A stretch of 64,000 nucleotides of DNA, from assembly GCA_035291545.1 (NCBI GenBank), contig DATDRW010000069.1:4602-68601 (forward strand). The letters run 5' to 3'. The translations under genes and the position numbers were made by a program. Below are positions 54,294 through 61,799 of this stretch, piece by piece (the stretch's first letter is position 1; every line of letters begins with the position of its first letter). The stretch is from UBA11373 sp035291545 (lineage in GTDB: Bacteria; Actinomycetota; Acidimicrobiia; Spongiisociales; UBA11373). The notes beneath the pieces are model-generated. The model did no database searches. It was not told the DNA's origin and saw only the letters and a program-made list of their open reading frames with translations.

Positions 54294-54707
54294 TTATGGC
54301 TGGGCGCTCAAGAGCGTCTTGAGGTCCACCCAGCGATCCTCCACGCCCGGCCCCGGATCGCCGAGACCGGGAACCTCGATCATCATGAGTTCGGTCGGAT
54401 ACACCATGCCCATCTCGTCGGCGAGATCGGCGATGCGCTCCGGCGACCGCAGATCCGCCACGCGGAGGCGCAGCTCCCAGTACCGGGCCTCCTCCACGGC
54501 GATCTGGCTCCGGATGTCCTCGAGCACGAACGCATTGCGGTCGAGGGCGACCCGGGTCGAGATCATGACGAAGAACACCGCCGCCAGCGTGAAGACGAGT
54601 CCGAGCCATCCGCCGATACGCCGGTGCCTGGTGCGCGGCCCGACGACCACATGGAAGCGGCGGGCACCGGGGGCCGGGAACGTCAGCGGGTACGAGCGGG
54701 CGACCAT
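54294..54707 (-). CDS. ftsL: FtsL-like division protein
   Basis: 137 residues. Basic cytoplasmic N-terminus, one helix (about 33-52), then a coiled coil (RNAFVLEDIRSQIAVEEARY). Position between rsmH and ftsI and this topology define FtsL; the sequence is poorly conserved. Its ATG shares one base with the rsmH stop (TGATG). Confidence 0.85.
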   Translation of the reverse strand: MVARSYPLTFPAPGARRFHVVVGPRTRHRRIGGWLGLVFTLAAVFFVMISTRVALDRNAFVLEDIRSQIAVEEARYWELRLRVADLRSPERIADLADEMGMVYPTELMMIEVPGLGDPGPGVEDRWVDLKTLLSAQP

Positions 54708-55624
54708 CAGAGCTTCTCCGCCACCCGAAGCCGGGCGCTGCGCGCCCGCGGGTTCGCCGCCACCTCGTCCTCACTCGGCCGGATCGCCTTGCGGGATACG
54801 AGGCGGAGCTCGGCTGCGGCCCCACAGACGCACACGGGGAGGTCGGGTGGGCACGTGCACCCGACCGCGCCGGCCGCGAACCGGCGCTTTACGATCCGAT
54901 CCTCGAGAGAATGGTATGAGATCACGGCAATCCGGCCTCCGCGTCGCAGCACGCGCAGGGCAGCATCGAGGGCGGGGTCGATCGCACCCAGCTCGTCGTT
55001 AACGGCGATGCGCAGAGCCTGAAAGCTGCGTCGTGCCGGGTGCCCGTGGTCGCGGGCCCGAGCCGGCACGGCCCCGGCAACGACCTCCGCGAGGTGCGCG
55101 GTGTCGCCGACCGGGCGAGCGCGGACGATCGCGTCGGCAATGCGGTCGGCAAAGCGCTCCTCGCCGTAACTCCGGATGATGCGGGCGAGTTCGCCGCGGT
55201 CGACCTCATTGACGAGGTGACCGGCGTCGAACCGGGCGTCCGGGCCCATGCGCATGTCGAGAGGGCCGGGGCTCCGGTAGGAGAAGCCTCGCTCCCCCAC
55301 GTCGAGCTGGTGCGACGAGACACCGAGGTCGAAAACGGCGCCATCGAGTTCATCGACTCCCTCCTTGACGAGCACGGTCTCCAGGGTGCAAAAGTTCGCC
55401 TGGTGCAGAGACACCCGCTCCAGACCTGCAGCCCCCGGGGCGGCGTCCGGATCGCGATCGATGGCGATCACCCGGAGCGAAGGCACTGCCTCGAGAAGCG
55501 CCCGGGTGTGGCCTCCCCCACCAAAGGTGGCGTCGAGGACGATCTGCGGCGCCACCGCCGAAATCGCCTCCACGATCCGATCGGTGAGCACCGGGAGGTG
55601 GTACGGGGTGTCGAGTCGGCTCAC
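54707..55624 (-). CDS. rsmH: 16S rRNA m4C1402 methyltransferase
   Basis: 305 residues. YHLPVLTDRIVEAI; VLDATFGGGGHTRALLE; FDLGVSSHQLDVGERGFSY; the ISYHSLEDRIVKRRF motif. It methylates C1402 of 16S rRNA. The GTG at 55624 lies inside one arm of a large inverted repeat (55609-55720), and its ribosome site (GGGGGG) is also within that arm. mraZ is 97 bases upstream. Confidence 0.96.
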   Translation of the reverse strand: MSRLDTPYHLPVLTDRIVEAISAVAPQIVLDATFGGGGHTRALLEAVPSLRVIAIDRDPDAAPGAAGLERVSLHQANFCTLETVLVKEGVDELDGAVFDLGVSSHQLDVGERGFSYRSPGPLDMRMGPDARFDAGHLVNEVDRGELARIIRSYGEERFADRIADAIVRARPVGDTAHLAEVVAGAVPARARDHGHPARRSFQALRIAVNDELGAIDPALDAALRVLRRGGRIAVISYHSLEDRIVKRRFAAGAVGCTCPPDLPVCVCGAAAELRLVSRKAIRPSEDEVAANPRARSARLRVAEKL

Positions 55625-55720
55625 GGTCAGCCCCCCGGAGCGCTGGCGCCAGGATGGAAGCGGGCGGAAAATGGGGCATTCCACATGGCATCCAGGGGGC
55701 TGACGGTGAGTCGATCGACA
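55609..55720 (-). repeat. rsmH: Long inverted repeat covering the rsmH start
   Basis: Arms at 55609-55639 and 55691-55720 match at 27 of 31 positions with one gap; the core GTCAGCCCCC/GGGGGCTGAC is perfect. In the mRNA one further mismatch becomes a G-U pair. The 5' arm starts two bases after the mraZ stop; the 3' arm holds the rsmH GGGGGG ribosome site and GTG start. The loop is 51 bases. Expected effect: the start is masked unless a ribosome finishing mraZ opens the stem. The repeat is directly seen; the effect is inferred. Confidence 0.7.
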
Positions 55721-55721
55721 T

Positions 55722-56153
55722 TCAGATTCCTTCCTCGCTGAGCGCCTCTTCGATGCCGGCGTACTGCTCGTCGGCCTGGGACGAGAGGCTCTGCCAAGCC
55801 GCCGCATCCCAGATCTCGAGACGATCGCTCACTCCAACCACCACCACGTCCTTGTCCAGACCGGCGTAGGTGCGAAGCGCCTGCGGGATCTGCAGACGCC
55901 CCTGCTTGTCGGTCTGCAAGTCGCTGGCGCCTCCGAAAAACGACCGGGCGTAGTTGCGGTTGACCTTGTTGTTGCGCGACAGCCGGGTGACCTTGGCCGC
56001 CGCCTCCTCCCAGCGATCCGTTGGGAACACGAAGAGGCAGCGCTCCTGCCCCTTGGTGACGACCGCTCCGGCAGCGAGGTGCTCGCGGAACTTCGAGGGC
56101 ATCACGATGCGCCCCTTCTCGTCCACGCTGTGCTGGTACTCGCCCAGGAACAC
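55722..56153 (-). CDS. mraZ: Transcriptional regulator MraZ
   Basis: 143 residues. Two SpoVT/AbrB-like halves, each with DxxGR: SVDEKGRIVMPSKFR (near 10) and TDKQGRLQIPQALR (near 80). It binds repeats in its own promoter and represses the dcw operon. GTG start with GGAG nine bases up. First gene of the cluster. Confidence 0.97.
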   Translation of the reverse strand: MFLGEYQHSVDEKGRIVMPSKFREHLAAGAVVTKGQERCLFVFPTDRWEEAAAKVTRLSRNNKVNRNYARSFFGGASDLQTDKQGRLQIPQALRTYAGLDKDVVVVGVSDRLEIWDAAAWQSLSSQADEQYAGIEEALSEEGI

Positions 56154-56215
56154 CCGACATCTCCGCTTTCGTCATCGCCGTACCGCCTTCACGCTTCACG
56201 GCGTCCGGTCGAAGA

Positions 56216-56229
56216 GGTGCGATCGCACC
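56216..56229. promoter_or_regulatory. Palindrome in the mraZ leader
   Basis: GGTGCGATCGCACC is a perfect 14-base palindrome between the MraZ boxes and the mraZ start. It could be an operator for a dimeric protein, or a short hairpin in the leader RNA. Confidence 0.4.
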
Positions 56230-56238
56230 CCTTCCTTT

Positions 56239-56262
56239 CCACTTCGCGCCACTTTCACCCAC
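56239..56262 (-). promoter_or_regulatory. mraZ: MraZ operator boxes
   Basis: Reading on the minus strand, GTGGG TGAAA, GTGGC GCGAA, GTGGA give three GTGG units spaced exactly ten bases apart. This is the known MraZ box layout: short G-rich direct repeats separated by five bases. They overlap the putative -10 region, consistent with autorepression. A further GTGG lies at 56280-56283. Confidence 0.8.
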
Positions 56263-56279
56263 TTCCTGCCCCATGTCAA
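56251..56279 (-). promoter_or_regulatory. mraZ: Putative mraZ/dcw promoter
   Basis: A consensus -35 TTGACA (minus strand, 56274-56279) is followed after 17 bases by GAAAGT (56251-56256), a weak -10. Transcription would begin near 56244, about 90 bases before mraZ. MraZ boxes overlap the -10. Confidence 0.6.
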
Positions 56280-56369
56280 CCACTTTGTGCCTCTGGGCGC
56301 CAATATGGAACAGGTGTTCGGGGGGTGAAGGTGCCCGCCTGCGCGGCCCCGGGTTCGCCGCGATGCGGT

Positions 56370-56502
56370 GGCGATGGGCAATGAGCAATCGGCGAGACCG
56401 CGCAGAGGCAGTGTCGCGGTGTTGCCCATCGCCCACTGCGTTGCTCCCCCGCCGCCGGCCGCCCGCACCCCTGGCCCCTGGCCCTTCGCCCTTCGCCACC
56501 TG
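56370..56502. repeat. Heptad-type inverted/tandem element, locus 6 (mraZ/SDR spacer)
   Basis: The divergent spacer holds a 12-base inverted repeat, GGCGATGGGCAA (56370-56381) and TTGCCCATCGCC (56422-56433), then a 7-base tandem run CCCCTGG CCCCTGG, CCCTTCG CCCTTCG, CCACCTG (56468-56502). Units are less regular than at loci 1-5. The remainder of the 56154-56540 spacer holds the mraZ promoter and nothing else recognised. Confidence 0.55.
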
Positions 56503-56540
56503 CGTTCGACCCCACCCAACGCGCTACCTACCCTCGCCCC

Positions 56541-57281
56541 GTGCTCACCGCACGCCGCATCGTCATCACCGGCGCCTCCTCGGGGATCGGCCGCGGACTG
56601 GCGCGGGAGTACGCCGCCCAGGGTGCGCAGGTCTGGGCGGTGGCCCGCAACGAAGCAGCCCTCGCCGACACGGCGCGCGGTCACCCCGGCATCCACATCA
56701 CCCCCGCCGACCTCACCACCGGGGCGGGGCGGAGGGCCGTCGTCACCGCGGTGGAGCGCACCGGCGGCGTGCTCGACGTGGCGGTGCATGCCGCCGGTTT
56801 CCTCGGACCCGTCGGCGTCCCTCTCGCCGGGTATCCGGAACCGGAGTGGCGCGCGGTGTTCGAAGCGAACGTGACCGCGGTACACCTGCTCCATCAGGGT
56901 CTCTCCACCCACCTCGATGCCGGCACGGCGCCGACGGTGATCGCATTGGCGAGCACGGTCGGCCGCACACCGAGGGCGGGTTGGGGGATGTATGCCGTGT
57001 CCAAGCACGCCCTCGAGTGGTGGGTGGCGATGCTCGCCCTCGAGTGGCCGCGGGGCCGGGTGTACTCGGTCAACCCGGGAGGCACCCGCACCCCGATGCG
57101 GGCAGCGGCCATGCCCGCCGAGGATCCCGCCGCCGTCCCCGCACCCGAGGAAATCGCCCCCCTCTTCCTGCGTCTCGCCCACCCGGCGGCACCGGAACCG
57201 TCGGGCTCGGTCCTCGACGCCCGTGACTGGATCGGGCGCAATCCCTGGGAGGGTCTCGACCCGGGGGCGACGCGGCAGTGA
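56541..57281 (+). CDS. Short-chain dehydrogenase/reductase
   Basis: 246 residues. NAD(P)-binding ITGASSGIGRGLA; NVTAVHLLH; catalytic Ser in IALASTVG and YAVSK; NPGGTRTPM. Classical SDR fold. Substrate unknown. GTG start, divergent from mraZ. Confidence 0.92.
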   Translation: MLTARRIVITGASSGIGRGLAREYAAQGAQVWAVARNEAALADTARGHPGIHITPADLTTGAGRRAVVTAVERTGGVLDVAVHAAGFLGPVGVPLAGYPEPEWRAVFEANVTAVHLLHQGLSTHLDAGTAPTVIALASTVGRTPRAGWGMYAVSKHALEWWVAMLALEWPRGRVYSVNPGGTRTPMRAAAMPAEDPAAVPAPEEIAPLFLRLAHPAAPEPSGSVLDARDWIGRNPWEGLDPGATRQ

Positions 57282-57324
57282 CCACTTCCCGTCGCGGCGG
57301 CCGAACCATGCGTATCATCGCCCC

Positions 57325-57642
57325 ATGACGACCGACCCCCGCACCTCTTCGGCGCCGACTCCTCCCCCTTCGCGGAAATGGCTCGGACCGGCGCTGCTCC
57401 TGATCCTGGTGGTGGTCCCCGTCGTGGTGCTCGTGGCCTCCAACACCGAATCGGACACCCTGGCCTGGGCCGGTTACGAATGGGAGGCCCCGAGATGGTT
57501 GGTGCTCGCCGCGACCTTCGTCGCCGGCGGCGTCGGCGCCAAGCTGCTCGGGTGGCTGTGGCGGTCCTGGCGGAGGCGGCGGCGCCGCAACGCCGACGAG
57601 CGCGACATCACGCGCAGGCTCGCCGGCGGCCAGGGAGGCTGA
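57325..57642 (+). CDS. LapA-domain small membrane protein
   Basis: 105 residues. Two helices (about 20-41 and 56-76) with VVLVASNTESDTLAW between them, then a basic tail WRSWRRRRRRNADERD. This is the LapA/DUF1049 pattern. Function not known in actinobacteria. Only 43 bases after the SDR. Confidence 0.8.
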   Translation: MTTDPRTSSAPTPPPSRKWLGPALLLILVVVPVVVLVASNTESDTLAWAGYEWEAPRWLVLAATFVAGGVGAKLLGWLWRSWRRRRRRNADERDITRRLAGGQGG

Positions 57643-57672
57643 TCCAAAGCCGCTGGTATCGTCGGCCCCCGC

Positions 57673-58176
57673 ATGGCTCAAGCGCTCGTGCTGAACGCCA
57701 CATACGAGCCACTCACGGTGGTTCCGATCCGCCGCGCGGTCGTGCTCGTGGTCCGGAACAAGGCGGAGTTGGTGCACACCCGCGAGCAGCGATGGCACTC
57801 CGAGCACCTCGACATCCCCGTCCCGACGGTGATCAGGCTGCGCCGCTACGTGCGCGTTCCGTATCGCAGACGGATCGCATTGAGCCGGCGCGCCGTATTC
57901 GCCCGGGATCTCAACCGGTGTCAGTACTGCGGAGGCTCGGCCGAGAACCTCGACCACGTCGTGCCCCGCTCCCGCGGGGGTACCCACGCCTGGGAAAACG
58001 TGGTGGCGGCGTGTCGAACCTGCAACACGCGCAAGGGTGACCGCACGCCTCCCGAGGCCGGGATGGTGTTGCACATCCCGCCGAAGGCGCCCCGGGAGAA
58101 CGGCTGGCTCCTCGTGGGTCTGGGCGCGCCACCCCATCCCTCGTGGGACGCCTACCTGGGTGCCGCCGCCTCCTGA
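57673..58176 (+). CDS. HNH endonuclease
   Basis: 167 residues. CQYCGGSAENLDHVVPRSRGG then NVVAACRTCNTRKGDRTP: the zinc CxxC pairs, the catalytic DH and the final N-x-R-K of the HNH fold. The N-terminal half (LVLNATYEPLTVVPIRRAVVL) is the family-specific domain of the common actinobacterial house-keeping HNH protein. Target unknown. Confidence 0.88.
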   Translation: MAQALVLNATYEPLTVVPIRRAVVLVVRNKAELVHTREQRWHSEHLDIPVPTVIRLRRYVRVPYRRRIALSRRAVFARDLNRCQYCGGSAENLDHVVPRSRGGTHAWENVVAACRTCNTRKGDRTPPEAGMVLHIPPKAPRENGWLLVGLGAPPHPSWDAYLGAAAS

Positions 58177-58255
58177 CCGGACCCGGTGGCACCACGCTCC
58201 GCAGCCCTGCTCGGCACTTTGCGTGGTGATATCATCGCCGGCGGAGGTGAACCCG

Positions 58256-58777
58256 GTGCGCGTCGTCGGGTACGTGCGCGAATCCCCCGACCCATCGGAC
58301 GGTCGATCGGCATTCGCTCAGCAGGAGGAGATCCGCAGGCACGCGGCGACGCACGGCCTCTGCGTGGTCGCGTGGTGCCAGGACCTGCGCGGGGCGACCC
58401 CCGGCCGTGACGGCTACCTGTCCCTGCTCGGCGTCGTCGCCTCCGGCGCCGTCGACGCCGTTCTGCTCCCCGGAATGGCCACGCTGTCGTCCGACCAGAT
58501 CGTCCAGGAGATCATGATCTGGGACCTGGTCGGGCGCGGCATCCGGGTGATCTCGACGCTGGAGGCCGACCGCACCCTGCTCGGTGCGGAAGCCGATCCG
58601 GGCGCTGCCCGCATGATGATTCGCGACGTGCTCACCCGGGTCGGCGAACACGCCCGCTCCCTGGGCGCCCACCGAATCGAACCGCCTTCGATCCTCCCCG
58701 ACGGGGACGTGCTCGTCCACATCATTCGCGCCGACGAGGCGGAGATCTCTCTGCGAGATGGGGCCCCGCGCGCCTAG
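58256..58777 (+). CDS. Degenerate resolvase N-terminal-domain protein
   Basis: 173 residues from a GTG at 58256 with GGAGG eight bases up. It matches the serine-recombinase catalytic domain: GYVRESPDPSDGRSAFAQQEE keeps Tyr6, Arg8 and Ser10, and PGRDGY keeps the next Arg. The later catalytic segment (LDRLGRD in active enzymes) is GMATLSSD here, so the Asp and both Arg are gone. There is no helix-turn-helix. It is therefore probably not a recombinase. Its TAG stop overlaps the convergent gene's TAG in CTAG. Confidence 0.75.
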   Translation: MRVVGYVRESPDPSDGRSAFAQQEEIRRHAATHGLCVVAWCQDLRGATPGRDGYLSLLGVVASGAVDAVLLPGMATLSSDQIVQEIMIWDLVGRGIRVISTLEADRTLLGAEADPGAARMMIRDVLTRVGEHARSLGAHRIEPPSILPDGDVLVHIIRADEAEISLRDGAPRA

Positions 58778-59445
58778 GCGCGCAATGCGGCCCAGGTGGC
58801 GCGGGCGACGGCGTACGCCCGGCCCGCCTTCACCACCGCCGCCCCAGCGGTGCGGGTCCCGTCGACGCGCTCGACGAGGACGGTGACCACTTCGGTCCCC
58901 TCGGTCGACCCCAGCGACGCCGACAGCAACCGCGGCGGCCTGCCCTCGGCGAGTGCCCCGACGACGGCTACGACCGCGGCCGCCACCGCATCCTCGGTGG
59001 CCACGGTGCGCTGGCTGAAACGCCGTCCATCGGCGGCGGTGGCGACGACCATGACCCCGTCGGAGGACTCCTCGACCGTGAGCGAGGCGAGCGCCGACGC
59101 GACGCCTCCGTCCGACGGTTCCGCGGGGTGCAGGAGTGCGGGTTCCGGCGTCGGTGCCTCCGCCGGCACCGGTACCGGCGGCGGCATCACCGGCCGGGGT
59201 GGGATCGGGAGATCGGCGGCGGGAAGACTGACGGCGGGTGCCGGCGGACCGTCGTCTCCCGTCACGCGGGAGCGCATGCCGTGCGAAGCGAGCACGCGCT
59301 GCACGTCGGCGCCGACCGCACGCGGATCGGCCTCGGGATGGAGCCGAACCCGAACGTTGTCGGGCGTGACCCCTTCGCCCTCGACCTCGGCGGCGGCGAC
59401 GCCGGGGAGGGAGAGGAGCTCGTTACGCAGCGTGTCTGCCGACAT
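58774..59445 (-). CDS. Two-domain protein with Pro-rich linker, unknown
   Basis: 223 residues from the ATG at 59445 (GGGAG upstream). A small alpha/beta N-terminal domain (SLPGVAAAEVEGEG, NVRVRLHPEADPRAVGADVQ), a Pro-rich linker (about 70-110), and a second alpha/beta domain (about 115-222) with SDGVMVVATAADGRRFSQRT. Soluble; no catalytic motif seen. Family not recognised. It converges with the resolvase-like gene. Confidence 0.7.
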   Translation of the reverse strand: MSADTLRNELLSLPGVAAAEVEGEGVTPDNVRVRLHPEADPRAVGADVQRVLASHGMRSRVTGDDGPPAPAVSLPAADLPIPPRPVMPPPVPVPAEAPTPEPALLHPAEPSDGGVASALASLTVEESSDGVMVVATAADGRRFSQRTVATEDAVAAAVVAVVGALAEGRPPRLLSASLGSTEGTEVVTVLVERVDGTRTAGAAVVKAGRAYAVARATWAALRA

Positions 59446-59637
59446 GCGGGGCTCCCTTCTCCCACGGTTCCCGGATCGGCGCTCGCCCCGCATCCTAGAC
59501 ACCACGCATCGTAGGGTCAACGGCCACTGTCGGTATCTCCGGTGACCCCGGCGAGCACGCCTCGCGCCTCATGGTTCCCACCTGCATGCGGAGGAACCGG
59601 CCACTGATAGTCTCCGCCCGCCCACCTTGGAGGAGCG

Positions 59638-60618
59638 TTGCCCACACAGCCCGTCGGACAGGGTGAACTGAGCTGGTTCGCCGACCAGTTCGACGCGATC
59701 GCCGGCAACATCGAACGGGTCATCCAGGGCAAGCGCGACGTCGTCGACCTCGTCGTGATGTCGATGCTGTCCGAGGGGCACGTGCTCATCGAGGACGTGC
59801 CCGGTGTGGGCAAGACCCTGCTCGCCAAATCGCTGGCGCGCAGCATCCATTGCTCCTTCCAGCGCATCCAGTTCACCCCGGACCTCCTCCCCTCCGACGT
59901 CACCGGAGTGTCGGTGTGGGACCGGGAGCGCGGCGATTTCGTGTTCCGCCCGGGTCCCGTATTCGCCAACATCGTGCTCGGCGACGAGATCAACCGCGCC
60001 AGCCCGAAGACCCAGGCGGCCCTGCTGGAGGCCATGGAGGAACGCCAGGTGACGGTGGACGGCACCACCCGCGAGCTCCGCCTTCCGTTCATGGTCATCG
60101 CCACCCAGAACCCGATCGAACATGAGGGAACCTATCCGCTCCCCGAGGCCCAGCTCGACCGGTTCATGATGCGCCTCGTCATGGGTTACCCCTCCCGCGC
60201 CAAGGAGATGGAGATCCTCGAGACTCACGGCCGCGGGTCGTCGTACACCGATCTGGAGCCGGTCGTGAGCGGTGCCGACGTGCAGCGCATGGTCGACATC
60301 GCCCGCAGGGTGTACGTCGCGGATCCGATCAAGGAGTACCTGGTCGACACCGTCGAGGCCACCCGGCACGATCCCGATCTCCTCCTCGGCGCCTCTCCCC
60401 GCGCCACCCTGTACCTCCAGCGGGCCGCGCGCACCCGCGCCGCCGTCGCGGGCAGACATTACGTGACCCCCGACGACGTGAAGGCGGCGCTGCGCCCGGT
60501 GCTGACCCACCGCATGATCCTGCGTCCCGAGGCGCAGATGCGGGGCGCCGTTCTCGAGGAGATCGTCGAAGGCATCGCCGGTGGTGTCGCCGTCCCGGGG
60601 AGCGGGGTCAGAGGCTGA
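59638..60618 (+). CDS. MoxR-family AAA ATPase
   Basis: 326 residues from a TTG at 59638 with GGAGGAG upstream. Walker A EDVPGVGKTLLAKSLA; Walker B VLGDEINRASPKTQAALLEAM; ATQNPIEHEGTYPLPEAQLDRF with the sensor region. MoxR proteins act as chaperones for co-encoded DUF58/vWA proteins. Its stop shares one base with the DUF58 start (TGATG). Confidence 0.94.
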   Translation: MPTQPVGQGELSWFADQFDAIAGNIERVIQGKRDVVDLVVMSMLSEGHVLIEDVPGVGKTLLAKSLARSIHCSFQRIQFTPDLLPSDVTGVSVWDRERGDFVFRPGPVFANIVLGDEINRASPKTQAALLEAMEERQVTVDGTTRELRLPFMVIATQNPIEHEGTYPLPEAQLDRFMMRLVMGYPSRAKEMEILETHGRGSSYTDLEPVVSGADVQRMVDIARRVYVADPIKEYLVDTVEATRHDPDLLLGASPRATLYLQRAARTRAAVAGRHYVTPDDVKAALRPVLTHRMILRPEAQMRGAVLEEIVEGIAGGVAVPGSGVRG

Positions 60619-61799
60619 TGCCCACCGGCAGAGGCTGGGCCGCCCTCGGCGTCGCGGCGGCACTGCTGGTCCTCTGGGTCGGATTCGGCGAGATCGAGTT
60701 GATGACCACCGCCGTGTTCCTGGTGGCCGCGGTGATCGTGGGCACGGCCTTCGTCCGGCTCGCTCGACCCACCGTCACGGTTGCGCGGCGGCTCTATCCC
60801 GCCCAGGTGCACGCGGGCGACAGCGTGACCGTCGAGGTCGAAATGCTCGCCTCCCGCAGGCTGCGGAATCTCTTCGTCGAGGACACGGTGCACGGCCTCG
60901 GGGTCGCTCGCTTCGCCGCCGCCACCGCGATGCCGTCGCACCCGGTGGTCGCCCGGTACGAGGTGCATTGCCGGGCTCGCGGCGTCTACGCGGTGGGCCC
61001 TGCCGAGGTGGCGATTGCAGACCCATTCGGGCTCAGCGAGCGACGCGCCCACGCCGGGGGCGCCGACCGGTTGACCGTATACCCGCGTGTGGAGCGCCTC
61101 GCCGGGCTACCGGCGGTGCGGGGACTCGACCCCGCAGTGCAATCGACCCGCCCCACCTTTGCCGCCCACGGTGGAGAGGATTTCTTCACGCTGCGCGAGT
61201 ACCAGGCGGGAGACGATCTCCGCAAGGTGCACTGGCCGTCGTCGGCGAAGCGCGACTCGCTCATGATCAAGCAACTGGAGATCCCGTGGCAGGCCCGGGC
61301 GCTGGTGTTGCTCGACGTCAGGGCGGAGCGCTATCTCATCCCGGAGTCGTTCGAGCAAGCGGTGCGCGGCGCCGCCTCGACCGTGTCCCATCTCTATCAA
61401 GGGGGATTCAGTCCGGAGCTGTGGACGTTCGAACGGGCGCCCGGCCTCCGGTCCGGCAACCGTTTTCAGCAGGCAATGGACACACTGGCGACCGTGCAGC
61501 CCGTCCCCCACCTCGATCTCCGCCGAACCGTGGCGCGCCTGCGACGACAGGGCGTCGGGGGCGGAGCACTCGTGTTGGTGACCGGCATCCCCGACGAGGG
61601 GGCGCTCGCCGCCTTCCGCGTGCTCGCCAAGGACTTCGCCCGCACCATCGTGTTGCTGGTCGCCGAGCGCGCCGGCGACACCGGTGCCTCGTTCCGCCGC
61701 GCCGGTGCCGTCACCGTGGTGACCCGCCCCGATGGGTCGTGGGCGCCCGGATGGAGAACCGCAATGGAGTTGTCGTGGTCTACCGCCTCAGCTGGGTAG
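60618..61799 (+). CDS. DUF58 domain protein
   Basis: 393 residues. Two N-terminal membrane helices, a beta-rich region, then DUF58: LREYQAGDDLRKVHWPSSAKR near 200 is its signature, with a vWA-like fold. Standard partner of MoxR. Overlaps the next gene. Confidence 0.92.
   Translation: MPTGRGWAALGVAAALLVLWVGFGEIELMTTAVFLVAAVIVGTAFVRLARPTVTVARRLYPAQVHAGDSVTVEVEMLASRRLRNLFVEDTVHGLGVARFAAATAMPSHPVVARYEVHCRARGVYAVGPAEVAIADPFGLSERRAHAGGADRLTVYPRVERLAGLPAVRGLDPAVQSTRPTFAAHGGEDFFTLREYQAGDDLRKVHWPSSAKRDSLMIKQLEIPWQARALVLLDVRAERYLIPESFEQAVRGAASTVSHLYQGGFSPELWTFERAPGLRSGNRFQQAMDTLATVQPVPHLDLRRTVARLRRQGVGGGALVLVTGIPDEGALAAFRVLAKDFARTIVLLVAERAGDTGASFRRAGAVTVVTRPDGSWAPGWRTAMELSWSTASAG

Noticed and set aside
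58256..58777. Mobile-element resolvase
   Set aside because: No helix-turn-helix, missing catalytic residues, no transposase or terminal repeats around it.
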